DNA of 64,000 nucleotides from Antitrichia curtipendula (Eukaryota > Streptophyta > Bryopsida > Hypnales > Leucodontaceae): NCBI GenBank assembly GCA_951230915.1, contig OX579637.1, positions 13,268,001-13,332,000 of the forward strand. Reading direction: 5' to 3'. Below are positions 24,976-35,197 of this stretch, piece by piece; position 1 is the stretch's first letter; every line of letters begins with the position of its first letter. The translations under genes were made by a program, and so were the position numbers. Under the pieces are notes generated by a model, which worked only from the letters and a program-made list of their open reading frames with translations, was not told the origin of the DNA and made no database searches.

Positions 24976-26889
24976 GGCCGAGTGTAATTCATTTGTAATC
25001 CTTGTTCGGAGAATTTTTCATTTATGTGGTTTGGCACTCTCGGACTTGTCAGGACAGGTGTCCTCCCTCTCAATCGGGCATTAGTCTACGGTGGCGGGTA
25101 GTTTAGGAGTGCTATCTTAATGTTCACATTTGTTTCAATTAGAGGACAAATAAATACCAAAGATGACATTCAAATGCTCAAAACAAGGTTTACTGCTCAT
25201 TTAGAATGGAATTATATTTTGTTGCACGTAAATAATGGGAGAAACATAGAAAGAAAACATAGAAGGTTAAATTGAAAACTTCTTAATGTCGGTCCTAGAA
25301 TGTTCTATTTGGATGTTCATGTTAACATTTGATTCATTCTAATTGCACCCATTTTCACGAAAGTCGTTGGCACTGGGCAATGTTTTTATTACAAAAATCC
25401 CAGAATCTCGCAATCTTTTAAAATAATTTATATTCTATAGGGCTCAAATTTGAATTCAAATGAATTTTATCAATTATACGTAGAACAATTTTACCTTTGG
25501 GATTATTGTATTTTGATTCCATCCTTCCCTGCATGTAAGTGCACCTGACAATTTAGTATTTTGTGAATTTTAAACCCTGCCTACACTAGTATATCCAACT
25601 CAAATTCTCAAACGTACAAACATTCAATAACATACTAAGCCCGGATCAAATATACAAAGACAAAGACAGAAACCACCCTCTAAATGCTCCAGTCAAATGT
25701 TCAAGTTTATGTAACTATAGCAAATAAGAGAGGATTGGTGTAAGTCTGTAAGATAAAGGAAAAAAAGGGACGAATGGATTCTAATGTTCATATGCAGTCT
25801 TCCACTTCAAGGGAAACTCTAAAACAGTAACATATGGCATTTGCCTTTTATTTTTTTTCTCAAAATCGAAATGCAACATTGAGTACATGAACTTGACATT
25901 TATGTGGTCTCTATATTTTTTTTATGGCTTCTAAATTATAATGCAACTAGCGGTGAATTACTATAGTTTTTCATATGGATTGTTTATTAATTGCTTATAT
26001 AGTATCGTATATTAACCACTAAACTGACTAAAGTCCCAAGGCCTCTTTTCCATCCTAAATCTGAAATAAATTGCCATTTCTATAGCAAAGAATTAAAAAA
26101 AAAAAATGAAAGTGTTTAGGGCTTTAGGCCTTTAAGGTGCACATCTACTTATAGTATGTAAGATCTCATACTAGAGTACTAGACTAGTGTTCAATTGACC
26201 GGAAGAAATTTCACAAACTTTGCCTATGTAGAATTATAGATTGCAAGATATTTACAATAAACTTCAACCTCTGAACGCCGAACGGCATCATTTAGTGCCA
26301 ATTTGATGGCAGTTCAATCACTTCAATGAGATGGAAAGAATTTGGAAGCGTTCATTTCATTTTTTTGGGACCTTCCATGTTGAGTTACAAAGTGTATCCA
26401 AATGATTTTGTAGTCTTTCCATCATTTGTCTCCACGTAATTTAGAGTTTAGTAAAAATAAAAAATAAAAAATAAGCTACTTTAGTGTATTTTGGGAAGTT
26501 GTTGCTCCTTACTCTAAATCTGAAATTTCTCCCCCAAAATTGATATTTTCTGAGTTTGAGTCTAACTATCAAACAAAAGTTCATTTTCTCTAGTTCCTAT
26601 TTTATGTAAAATTCCCCAACACAAACCTAAATTGAAATTTCATTATTGTGATTTGAACTTCTAATGTGTTTTTAATGTCTACTACATTGAGTACATTCTA
26701 AATAAATCATGAAATGGAAATTAAGTTTACAATATGATGGATTCTAATGTCATTATCCTTGTGATATATACACATGGTGAAAATTTGAAAATTTGAGAAT
26801 TTGAAAATGAATTTTCTATTTGATGTGATTTTGTCGAACCTTCCAATAAAAATCATTTTTCAAAAAAATAAAAATAAATTTTTTAATGA
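24976..26889. other. AT-rich interval without genes
   Basis: Long AT-rich stretch with homopolymer A and T runs. I found no credible open frame, tandem repeat or transposon end. A tttagggctttaggccttt word occurs near 26115. Confidence 0.6.
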
Positions 26890-27420
26890 AAATGTCCAGG
26901 ACCTTCGGCAAGCCGTCAAGAGGGCGGGCAGGCCGTCCTAGACTACGAACATGCCGTCGAGAGGATGGGCAAGCCGTTCCCGATCGGGGACAGGCCGTCG
27001 AGGAGACGGGCAGCCTGTCCTCTTGGACGGCCTTTCCATCCAAGAGATGGGTAGGCTGTTGAGGGGATGGAAAGGTCGTCCAAGACCAGATCCAGGCCGT
27101 CGAGGGGACGGGTATGCCATCAAGGAGACGGGTATAACGTTCAGGAGACGGGTATAACGTTCAGGAGACGGGTAGGCCGTCCAGGGGACGGGAAGGCCAT
27201 CCAGAGGACGGAAATGCCGTCGGGGAGACGGGTACGCTGTCAAAGAGACGGGTATGCCGTCCAGGAGATGGATATGCTATTGAGGAGACGGGTATGCTGT
27301 CGAGGAGACGGGCAGGCCGTCACGGTGGCGGGCAAGCCGTCCAGGGCATATAAAGCCCGTCCCCTCCCAGATCCAAGCCATCGAGGGGACGGGCAGCTTG
27401 TCGAGAGGACGGAAAAATCG
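26890..27420. repeat. GTCC/GGAC minisatellite upstream of the RING gene
   Basis: About 25 degenerate units of roughly 19-21 bp are present, for example gacgggtatgccgtccagga and gacgggcaggccgtcgaggg. A perfect local duplication of gtataacgttcaggagacgg lies near 27131-27172. Many units can fold as CCGTC-n-GACGG hairpins. The array ends about 200 bp before the TATA-like site of the RING gene. The reverse complement of the array at 32222 reads ggacgggcatct, so the two arrays face each other across the RING gene. Confidence 0.8.
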
Positions 27421-27633
27421 TCCGTCGAACTCTCTGGCGACGTTGTAATGATTTCCCAAACCTGTCGGCGGCACCTCGAACCCGTTGACGACGTTCCAAC
27501 CCTATGCCGGACCTCTGTGGACGGATCGGCAGTCCATTCCAGGGCCGTCCCACGCCCTGGATGGTCTGGATTCGGGGGTGACGGGCTGATTAGGTGTTAA
27601 TTACCCTTCCTAACCGGGTCGGTTATTGGGGGG

Positions 27634-27639
27634 TATAAG
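27634..27639 (+). promoter_or_regulatory. TATA-like box of the RING-H2 gene
   Basis: The word gggtataagtg lies at the edge between the GC-rich array and the gene, 213 bp before the uORF start and 326 bp before the main ATG. Position and sequence fit a plant TATA box. The transcription start is not visible. Confidence 0.5.
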
Positions 27640-27846
27640 TGAACTTTTTTTTGATAGTTCACTTGCTTCCTCTTTTGAGTTGCACTGTCCTAGCTTGAGA
27701 AAGCTTCGCATTGCAATTTAAGGGGAAGTGTTATACATTTGGCATTGTTTTGCCACATTTCAGTTGCCTTCACGCAACAAAAGGCAAAGTAAATTGTCAT
27801 TATATTCGTATACAGTATCGTGTGTGTCATTGTGTAGAGATCAAGA

Positions 27847-27957
27847 ATGGACGCTGAGGATGTAGCAGGAGATTTGGACCTGGAGGTGAACCTCCAGATA
27901 GAAGGAAAAGAGGAAACAGAGCAACTTTGGATTGGAGCACACTTAATGCCAAAGTGA
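27847..27957 (+). CDS. Upstream ORF of 36 codons
   Basis: The first ATG after the TATA-like site (context agaATGG) opens an acidic peptide, MDAEDVAGDLDLEVNLQIEG and on to HLMPK. Its TGA ends 2 nt before the main ATG at 27960. That spacing would favour reinitiation and could tune translation of the RING protein. Alternatively the peptide is the original N terminus, cut off by a frameshift. The frame of the main protein is open upstream to 27858, but it has no ATG there. Confidence 0.4.
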   Translation: MDAEDVAGDLDLEVNLQIEGKEETEQLWIGAHLMPK

Positions 27958-27959
27958 TT

Positions 27960-30080
27960 ATGGCAAACCCTAGGTGGGTGGAGGCAGGTCCACCATGGAC
28001 AAGAGTAACATGTCGACAGTATATAGATTGGGCCCACATCAACCGCCATTGGCCACACGACCGGTACGAGGTGCACGTGAAATCTGGCGTGGTAAATATT
28101 GACCAGTGCCAACATCCGCACCTCAAGAAGAGGCTGACTGAAGTGTCATTGGCACTTTGGGGTTCAAGATCCAAGAAAGACGGGACACTTTCATTGTGCC
28201 AAATGGCATATGCGGAGGTATTTCTTGGCAAGGATGTGGATTGGAGCACCTTTTTTGGCAGAAAGCGGAATGGTGAATTTCCAAATCAAACTCGCGACAT
28301 TGCACCAAATCCTACTGTGCTATTGGACAATGTACCAAATCTTGCCGTGCCATTGGCTGATGTCCAAAATGTGCAAATGAACGTGGTTCCACAAGCAGAG
28401 CGTCTAGGGACGGAGTTGATGGAGGTAGAAGTTGGTCAGGGCAGCGGTCCAGATGGCAACCAACAAGATGTGATTGGTGGAGTGCAAGTTGACGATGAAG
28501 AAGTAATTCGCTTGCGCCAATTAGTACAAACACTGCAAGCAGAAAAAGAAAAAGCACTACGACAACATGCTGCAGAGTTGGAAGTTCAGAGTGCAAGGAT
28601 GCGGGCCCTTGTAGATGAAAATGTGCGCCTCATCGCACGTGAAGCCGAGCTCGTAGAGCGTGAAAGGCGGGTCAGCACAGACTCAGTTCCACCACTCGAT
28701 GTTGTAGTGGAACGTGCTACATACGGTGCAGACGAAGACACATCAGGCCCAAGCAATACATCTGAGTTTGTGGTGCGATCACAATCCACTTTTTCAAGTG
28801 CAGAAAGTGTCACGTTGGATATTATGCGTGCACGTGCTGAGCGATTTGAAGCAGAGCTTGGAAGTACTTGCACAAGCATGGAAGAATTAACAAATGCCAT
28901 GCGTGCTTTGGAACTTCGTGCCAACAACGTTGAGGCAGAGGTGGCAGTGCTGACTATAGCTCAAACAGCCTTGGAGCAGACCATGACCGCAATGAGTGCT
29001 CAAAATATGCGATTGGTCCAGAATCCTCAGAAGGAGCAGATGCTGCTTCAAATGTGCAACATGAAGTTGACATGCAGCTTAGCGCTAAACGAGGCTGAGC
29101 AAATGCAGCGTGAAGTGAAGAGAGTGGCTGCAAAATTCAATGATGGCGGTCATCGTTATTTTGGCTTGACCTCGTGGCCTTGGGTGGCAAAAATGTTCAC
29201 CGATGATTTGCCAGTGTTTAGGGATAACTCAAGCATCGATTGGAATGCCCGTCCAGACTTGGAAATCCAATATAATATCGATTGCCACTGGTACGGGCCA
29301 CCCAACCACGATGGCATTACGCCACTAGTGTGGCCTTCCATTCCAGATTTTGTACAAGATGGAACAACATGTATAATGTGCCAAGAATCGTTTGGCCCTG
29401 AGGGTGGATGGATTCTTGGTACATGTGGCCATCTATACCACCTCGTGTGTCTCATTCCACACATGGTCACCAGAAAGAGATGTGCGCAATGCAGGGCTCC
29501 ATTTCATGCACGATTGTACAAAATGTTTGGCCTTCAAGACCACATGCCTCAACATTACGAGCACAATGAAGAAAATTTACCGAGCCTTGGTAATAGAGTA
29601 TATTGGGGGTCCAACATGACATGGCTTTGGAAGTGGGGCCACCACAACCGACACCTCCCGGCAGGAACGGTGGATGGCATACAATGGACGAGTGACACCC
29701 AAGTGACAGAGGTGATCAGGAGGGTGTTTGGAGATAGTGATCCAGGGCGTCGACTATATTTTGGTCAGATTGCCGGTGGACATTGGGATCCAGACCGCTT
29801 AATTTTTGTGCGTGCACCACATCCACAACGCATCATGTTTAACTCTCAAGGCCAGCCAGTCGGATTTGAGGGGGAATTGAGCTTTGAGGAACAAATGGCA
29901 TACACTGAAGACAATACCTTCCATGAGCCAGCCCTCGTGAATGACATTTTTTCCCACTTACATAATAGATACGATATAGACGCATTTAAGCTTCTGACGA
30001 CTTTGCAATTGCAACAAAATTTGCAGCAATTTTTGAGAAGTAGTATAGCACGTGACGTTGTAATCGAAGAAGTAGACTAG
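27960..30080 (+). CDS. Coiled-coil RING-H2 protein, intact, unnamed family
   Basis: An uninterrupted 706-codon frame starts at an ATG in good context (A at -3, G at +4). The N-terminal domain (residues about 1-105) has PWTRVTCRQYIDWAHI and ends near KDVDWSTFF. A long Glu/Leu/Arg-rich coiled coil covers about 170-370. A RING-H2 finger sits near 471-505 with spacing C-x2-C-x14-C-x1-H-x2-H-x2-C-x10-C-x2-C and all eight ligands present. A conserved C-terminal domain follows (LYKMFGLQDHMP, then HYEHN). RING-H2 proteins are usually E3 ubiquitin ligases; this role here is inferred. It has a broken paralogue at 2939-6453 and lies between two facing GTCC arrays. It may therefore be a transposon passenger or a domesticated element gene rather than a housekeeping gene. 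Confidence 0.8.
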   Translation: MANPRWVEAGPPWTRVTCRQYIDWAHINRHWPHDRYEVHVKSGVVNIDQCQHPHLKKRLTEVSLALWGSRSKKDGTLSLCQMAYAEVFLGKDVDWSTFFGRKRNGEFPNQTRDIAPNPTVLLDNVPNLAVPLADVQNVQMNVVPQAERLGTELMEVEVGQGSGPDGNQQDVIGGVQVDDEEVIRLRQLVQTLQAEKEKALRQHAAELEVQSARMRALVDENVRLIAREAELVERERRVSTDSVPPLDVVVERATYGADEDTSGPSNTSEFVVRSQSTFSSAESVTLDIMRARAERFEAELGSTCTSMEELTNAMRALELRANNVEAEVAVLTIAQTALEQTMTAMSAQNMRLVQNPQKEQMLLQMCNMKLTCSLALNEAEQMQREVKRVAAKFNDGGHRYFGLTSWPWVAKMFTDDLPVFRDNSSIDWNARPDLEIQYNIDCHWYGPPNHDGITPLVWPSIPDFVQDGTTCIMCQESFGPEGGWILGTCGHLYHLVCLIPHMVTRKRCAQCRAPFHARLYKMFGLQDHMPQHYEHNEENLPSLGNRVYWGSNMTWLWKWGHHNRHLPAGTVDGIQWTSDTQVTEVIRRVFGDSDPGRRLYFGQIAGGHWDPDRLIFVRAPHPQRIMFNSQGQPVGFEGELSFEEQMAYTEDNTFHEPALVNDIFSHLHNRYDIDAFKLLTTLQLQQNLQQFLRSSIARDVVIEEVD

Positions 30081-31570
30081 ATTGTATATAACTAGATAGA
30101 TGTATAGAATTAAATACCAAAAGTTGTACAAAGCGAACGTATGTAATTATGTAAAGCCTTTATTAGTTTACCATGTACTTCAACGGATTTATAAAATATG
30201 TACATTTATTGTTTCTTTCCACCTTGTGTATTGTTGCTTTGCCTTTGTCTATTTTTGTAATCTATTGGACCTTTTTGTAATAGTATAGAAGAAGCTTGTA
30301 TGCTTAGATGGTAGGTAAAAGAGTGTTCTATTTTATTTTTGGTGAAGCCCTAAAGTCTGAAGTCCATTTTTTGGCCCAAAACACCCTAAACCACCAGTTT
30401 TGCTATGTTCACCTATGAATTAAATTTTCCAATTTTTTTTTGGAATCGAACCAAAGGAGCTTGTTCTACACTTGTCTTAGATGACGTGATAAAAAATTTG
30501 TGATGTTTGACCGTATGGATTGAAAGTTATTAGCATTCGAAGTGAAAGAAGCAAATTTATTTTAAGAAGTTGCTAGGATTGCCCGCTCCACAAAAAAACC
30601 CATAACTTTTCCATTCCTAATCCAAATGGGATGAATGAAAGCCTCCCATTTAAAAGAAAATATAATCCAACTGGAAAAAAATATAGAAATTTGTATTTCA
30701 TTTTTTTGTGGATTTTTTTGTCTACCCGGAGTCCTGGACCGCCCGGTGTCCTGATCTCCCCTGTTTGAGGTTATTGTGGCATACCCTTTGCTCCTAGGCA
30801 CCGATTGGAATAGAAATTGTATTATAAATAAACTCATAAGTTTATCTATCATTCTATTTTATCATTCTTATGAAAAAGTTTTCAAAAGTTTCAGTAAAAA
30901 ATGAGATCATGGGAGCCTATCAAAAATCCATTTTGTCCCTTGCAGCAAGGACAATGAGAGTATGTTACTTTAGGGGCTAAGAAATAAAAACAATAGAAAT
31001 TCTTTACCAAAGCAAGAAATAATTAACAAATTATTTTATTGCTTCATATTTGATGAAATCTCCTTTAAGTCTTTAGAATTAAACCAAAAAATAATTCACG
31101 TTTTGTAACTTTTGTTCTATTAGTTTTAATCTTTTTTTAGTTGGACTATTGATTGACTACTCCCTCATGTTTATTTTTAAATCCAAAGTTTACAAATTAA
31201 AGTATTGAACATTTTTCATTTTTTCTCAAATGGCATTATGGAAATCAAATGATCAAAGTCTAATATCTTGCAATTGCGAACTTGATAAGGTCACGCTACA
31301 TGAAACTTATTTGAAAATCAATTGAAATAAATGACTTTATGAATGGCGATCCTATACTTGAATGTCTTAAATTGAATAGATTCTAATTTTTTCTTTTCAT
31401 TTCATTTTAAGATGAACATGGTGAAATGACAACTTGGAGTTTTTTTTGGCAATAATTAACATAGGGCCTACATGGATTAATATTTTTGAATTTCTTGCCA
31501 TATAGTCAATGTAAAATCAATTTAGCAACTTCTCTAATTAGAAATTCATTAACAAACTTGAATCCCTAGA
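30081..31570. other. 3' flank of the RING gene and AT-rich interval
   Basis: The first 250 bp after the stop are AT-rich with several tataaa/aataaa-like words suited to a 3' UTR. The rest has no coding signal. A short GC-rich tract near 30730-30790 is unremarkable. Confidence 0.5.
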
Positions 31571-32222
31571 ATCCTAGATGCCCAAGTCATATTTTGAGCT
31601 CCTACGAATTTGCTCTAAATTGAACAAAATGTCAACATTTTGATTAGGTGACTAGGTGTATCAATACCCAAAAAATTGTAACCGTATAAATTCAAACAAG
31701 ACATGTTACATATCTCATAGGTTGCTAAAACACAACAATATCACTTATAGAATAAAAGATAATAATGTTTGAACATGAGAGTGTTAAAACTACCAAAATG
31801 ATGTGAAGTCTTCCAATCCTCTTTTCAGTTTTCACAAGTCAAATTTTAAAAGTTTTTGACCAAAAAAATATGAATTTAAATTGCCTAACATATATAACTC
31901 CAATTAATTTATGACTTTAAAAAATATACTCTGTATATTTTTTTTCAATTTAAATAAATTTTGAATGTGATTTTTTCTCCAAGATTTAGTGTTTTCGAGG
32001 CACATTTCCAAAAGCTCTCAATGCTACAAGAAGTCAAGATTGCAATGGGTACCCTTGCACAAAGTCTTGAAATAAAAAATCACTATCATTTATTTTTAAA
32101 AATAGACTGTTGATGCTATAACTAGATTTCAAGAAGAACTTCTTAAAAATAGCAACTTGGTTAGGTTTTATTTAACTTCAAGGTTTTGCCAACACCAAAT
32201 TTGGGTGCCTCGGGCATTTAGG
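31571..32222. mobile_element. MITE-like element, copy 2 (inverted)
   Basis: This is a diverged reverse-complement copy of 110-758. It starts atcctagatgcccaag and ends cctcgggcatttaggc. Long shared stretches include gaatttgctctaaattgaac, gcaatgggtacccttgcaca and ggttttatttaacttcaagg. At 652 bp it is nearly the same length as copy 1. It directly abuts the minisatellite starting at 32222. Confidence 0.75.
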
Positions 32223-32690
32223 CAAAAAACCTGTCCAGATGCCCGTCTATTTTTCCGTCCACAAATCCGTCCAAATGCCCGTCCAGATACCCGTCCAGAT
32301 GCCCGTCCACAGAACCGACCAAATGCCCGTCCAGATACCCGTCCAGATGCCCGTCCACAGAACCGACCCTATACCCGTCCAGATGCCCGTCTATTTTTCC
32401 GTCCACAAACCCGTCCAGATGCCCGTCCAGATACCCGTCCAGATGCCCGTCCACAGAACCGACCCTATACCCGTCCAGATGCCCGTCCACATACCCGTCC
32501 ATTGCGCCCGTGCTGTGCCCGTTGACAGAAGCTCGCCCGTCCAGCGCGACCGTCGACGATGAACGTCCATCCATTTCCATAGTTTTCATCCTCTGTCAAC
32601 GGTCTCGTCCAGATTTCATCCTGACGGACGCCGGGGTTGAATCCTGACGTCTGTCCAGACATCCTAACGGACGGACAGGACGTGACAGGG
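32222..32690. repeat. 12-bp minisatellite, cccgtccagatg type
   Basis: About 22 units of 12 bp (cccgtccagatg, cccgtccagata, cccgtccacaga, accgaccctata) occupy 32230-32520. They are followed by degenerate gtcc/gacgg words to 32690. A block of about 100 bp is itself duplicated, including the ctatttttccgtccacaaa word. Because the unit is a multiple of three, several frames on both strands stay open and give false proteins such as PVQMPVQIPVQ or DGHLDGYLDG. Confidence 0.85.
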
Positions 32691-32902
32691 ACAACTCTAA
32701 CTCAGAGGAGGAAATCGCTTCAATCATGAGACACTTGATAGATGCGGAGCTCAACCCAGACATTGAAGCTCAGATGGAGCAAGAGGTGCATTTAGAAAAT
32801 CAGCAACACGAAGACACCTTCTCGTTGGAGTCCTTTACAAATGGCTTGCAATTTTCCATAGATGATGATGCCGATTATAATGGGCCAAGCATTAGGGGTT
32901 GA
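32684..32902 (+). pseudogene. Acidic C-terminal coding relic
   Basis: A 72-codon open frame without a start lies directly after the minisatellite. It reads NSNSEEEIASIMRHLIDAEL, later EAQMEQEVHLENQQ, TFSLESFTNGLQF and DDDADYNGPSIRG, then TGA. The composition is clearly protein-like and acidic. It looks like the last exon of a gene or element whose 5' part is missing or was replaced by the array. No family was recognised. Confidence 0.4.
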
Positions 32903-33520
32903 ATGCAGGAACTATAGTTGTTGTTTTGAGATGTTGTAAATAGTGGGCGGCAGCTAATGTACATATTCTTTTGTTGTTTTTTGGCTTTTACTCAACTGCT
33001 TGGATTTCCAACTTGCCCGGATTTTAGATTTGCATATGGTCGCTAACACTTGTCATCTTTTGTATTCAATTTCCATTTAAAAGGCACTTAGAGCTTTTTC
33101 ACTGTTTCTGTGGCTACCTTTGCAGCTCAGTTTTTGTCACCATTCTAAATCTGCATTTTGTTTGATTTGTTGAGCTTGTTGTTTCAAATGAGTTTATTTT
33201 GAAATTGTTGATTCAATAGAGTTTGGCATGAGATTGCTAATTCAAATGAGTATGAGTTTAGTTTGAGATTCAGATTGTTCATGGCTACTTAGCCATTGGG
33301 AATGCTGATTAGCCGGGTTCTCTTAGATTGAAAATCACAAGTGCTATCTGTGAAAATCACATTGCAATCTGTGAAATCGTCACTAAGTAGGTCAACTCCA
33401 ATTCAATGAATGATACTTCCTAATTTGAGCCAAGTGCTGCAAGACTAACTAGTCGTCAGACACACGCCAAAGTTCTAAGCTATGAATACCAGCGGAATCT
33501 GAAGTTGTTGAACCTCTCAC
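32903..33520. other. Non-coding flank
   Basis: Probable 3' untranslated sequence of the preceding relic, followed by AT-rich DNA with irregular gtttgagatt and attcaaatgag words near 33190-33270. Confidence 0.4.
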
Positions 33521-33524
33521 CATT

Positions 33525-33670
33525 CTAAATCCTCAGTCATTGAAGCCTTGCTCAAAAGGAATCCAAGGTCATTCAAGTCTTGCCTAAAAGAAATCCGAAG
33601 TCATTGAAGTCTATCTAAAGGAATCTGAGGTCATTCAAGTCTTATCCAAGGAATCTCCAGTCCTCAAATT
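33525..33670. repeat. Short tandem repeat, period about 32 bp
   Basis: Four degenerate units share ggaatccaaggtcattcaag and agtcttgcctaaaa, with spacing of 30-34 bp. Confidence 0.65.
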
Positions 33671-33696
33671 GAAGTGAATTAGACAATTAATGTGCA

Positions 33697-33755
33697 TAGT
33701 TTGGGTTTTAGGGTATAGGGGTTAGGGTATGGGTTTAGGGTAGTTTACTTAAGCC
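33697..33755 (+). repeat. Degenerate telomere-like tract
   Basis: Variants of TTTAGGG occur in close succession: gggttttaggg, then ggggttaggg, then gggtttaggg. This fits a short interstitial telomere-type repeat of the plant class. It is far too short and imperfect to be a telomere. Confidence 0.5.
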
Positions 33756-34119
33756 CAAGTAAATAAGGAATAACCATTAGAAGACCCTAAATTAAAATTG
33801 GACCCAATGCACTTACCAATTCCATATTTTTTTTGTTAACACATATGAGGTCAATTAGGGTGGAATTTGGTTAATAAGTAAAAATAAAATTCCACCAAAA
33901 GGGGAGGGGTCTCGGAGACCAATGCAATCTTCCACCCACATTAGCATAGTGTGAGCTTCTAGTCCCCTTGGTCTTTGGGTTTGTCTGATCACTACAAACA
34001 AGTCCTCTTATAAGAGGTCAACTACTAATCACCAAACGATATGGAATGATTAGAAGGTCACATCCTTCTAATTACAAGCATAATGAAAGGTGACTTCTAA
34101 AAGAAATTCCTATTGGCAG

Positions 34120-34460
34120 GTTTAACCAAATTAGGGCATTTTGGATCTCTATCTAGGACTTTGAGGGTCATATCAATTCACAAACTAAATTAAATTTGAA
34201 CATACAAGATTTTTCATGCCATACAAAATTGAGGTTATACAAAATTAGTTAATTTAGGCCCTTTAACTACTTTGATGGTCTTATTAGTTCTATAACTAAA
34301 TTAAATTTGAACATAAAAGATTGGTTGTGTCATTAAAAAGGTTAGTAAATAAAAAGTGGATTTAGACCCTTTACCTAATTTGATGGTCTTGTCACTTCTA
34401 GAACTAAATTAAAGTGGAACATAGAAGATTCTTCATGTCATTAAAAAGGTTAATAAAATG
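34120..34460. repeat. Tandem repeat, period about 110 bp
   Basis: Three units carry ttgatggtcttat-like words at 34161, 34272 and 34380 (spacing 111 and 108 bp). They share aactaaattaaatttgaaca, aagattcttcatg and cattaaaaaggtta. Confidence 0.75.
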
Positions 34461-35050
34461 GGTTGATTGTAGACCTCTACCTTCTTCGAGGAATCACACC
34501 CAAATCTGATTGACACCAAATCCACCTACATTCTTGCTCAATGCCATTACTATTGGCCTCAGGTGTTTTGGAAATTTCTGGCATTCTTGCTTAGGGCCAT
34601 TACTACTGTTTCAGATGTTTCGGAAATGTTGATTATTCTCCCTGTGTACCAAATACTCTGTACTCATGGTTGTGCACAGGCTTGATTTCAAATTGGGAAT
34701 GAAAAATGCCAAAATAAAGCACAAGTGTAAATCTCAATTATATTAATTCTTGTAGTCAGACACTTTCAAAGGAGCTGTGACGTTACGGAACATCCGGAAA
34801 CTAAAACTAATACATAAAATAGAGGCAAATAGGAAGAGAACTTTGAAATTCTTGCATAGGTATAGAAGTGTAGACGCTAGAGATCTAAATTAGAAAAGAT
34901 TTCTTTCCGAGGAACGGTAAAACAATATTTAGGTTAACACAGTGTTCCGGAACCAGTAGCCGGAAAGCCGGAAGTTCCGGATTGTAGGGGGTTCCGGCTA
35001 GGGAACTTACGGGAACTCCACCGGGTCGGGAACTTAGGGGTTCCTGCCGC

Positions 35051-35058
35051 TATATAAA
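35051..35058 (+). promoter_or_regulatory. TATA box upstream of the 35.2-kb gene relic
   Basis: The word ctatataaactcc is a good TATA match, 147 bp before the ATG at 35198. The surrounding DNA is rich in ccgga words. Confidence 0.6.
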
Positions 35059-35197
35059 CTCCGCCGCCATTCTCATTCGGTCTCTTTTCTTTGCGGTTCT
35101 TCGCAAGTGCGTTTAGTGAGTGAAAGAGTGGTGAGATAGGATCACGGTTGGAAGTGGAAGTGAGGTCGGTGCAACCTAAGTCCGGAAGACTATCAGG

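Noticed and set aside
26938..27600. Arg/Gly/Pro-rich frames of up to 177 codons
   Set aside because: They arise from the GTCC minisatellite and have no conserved features.
32157..32589. Overlapping 107-123-codon frames on both strands
   Set aside because: They are by-products of the 12-bp minisatellite, with simple repeating translations in every open frame.
33697..33755. Possible chromosome end
   Set aside because: Only a few imperfect TTTAGGG words are present, and sequence continues for kilobases on both sides.
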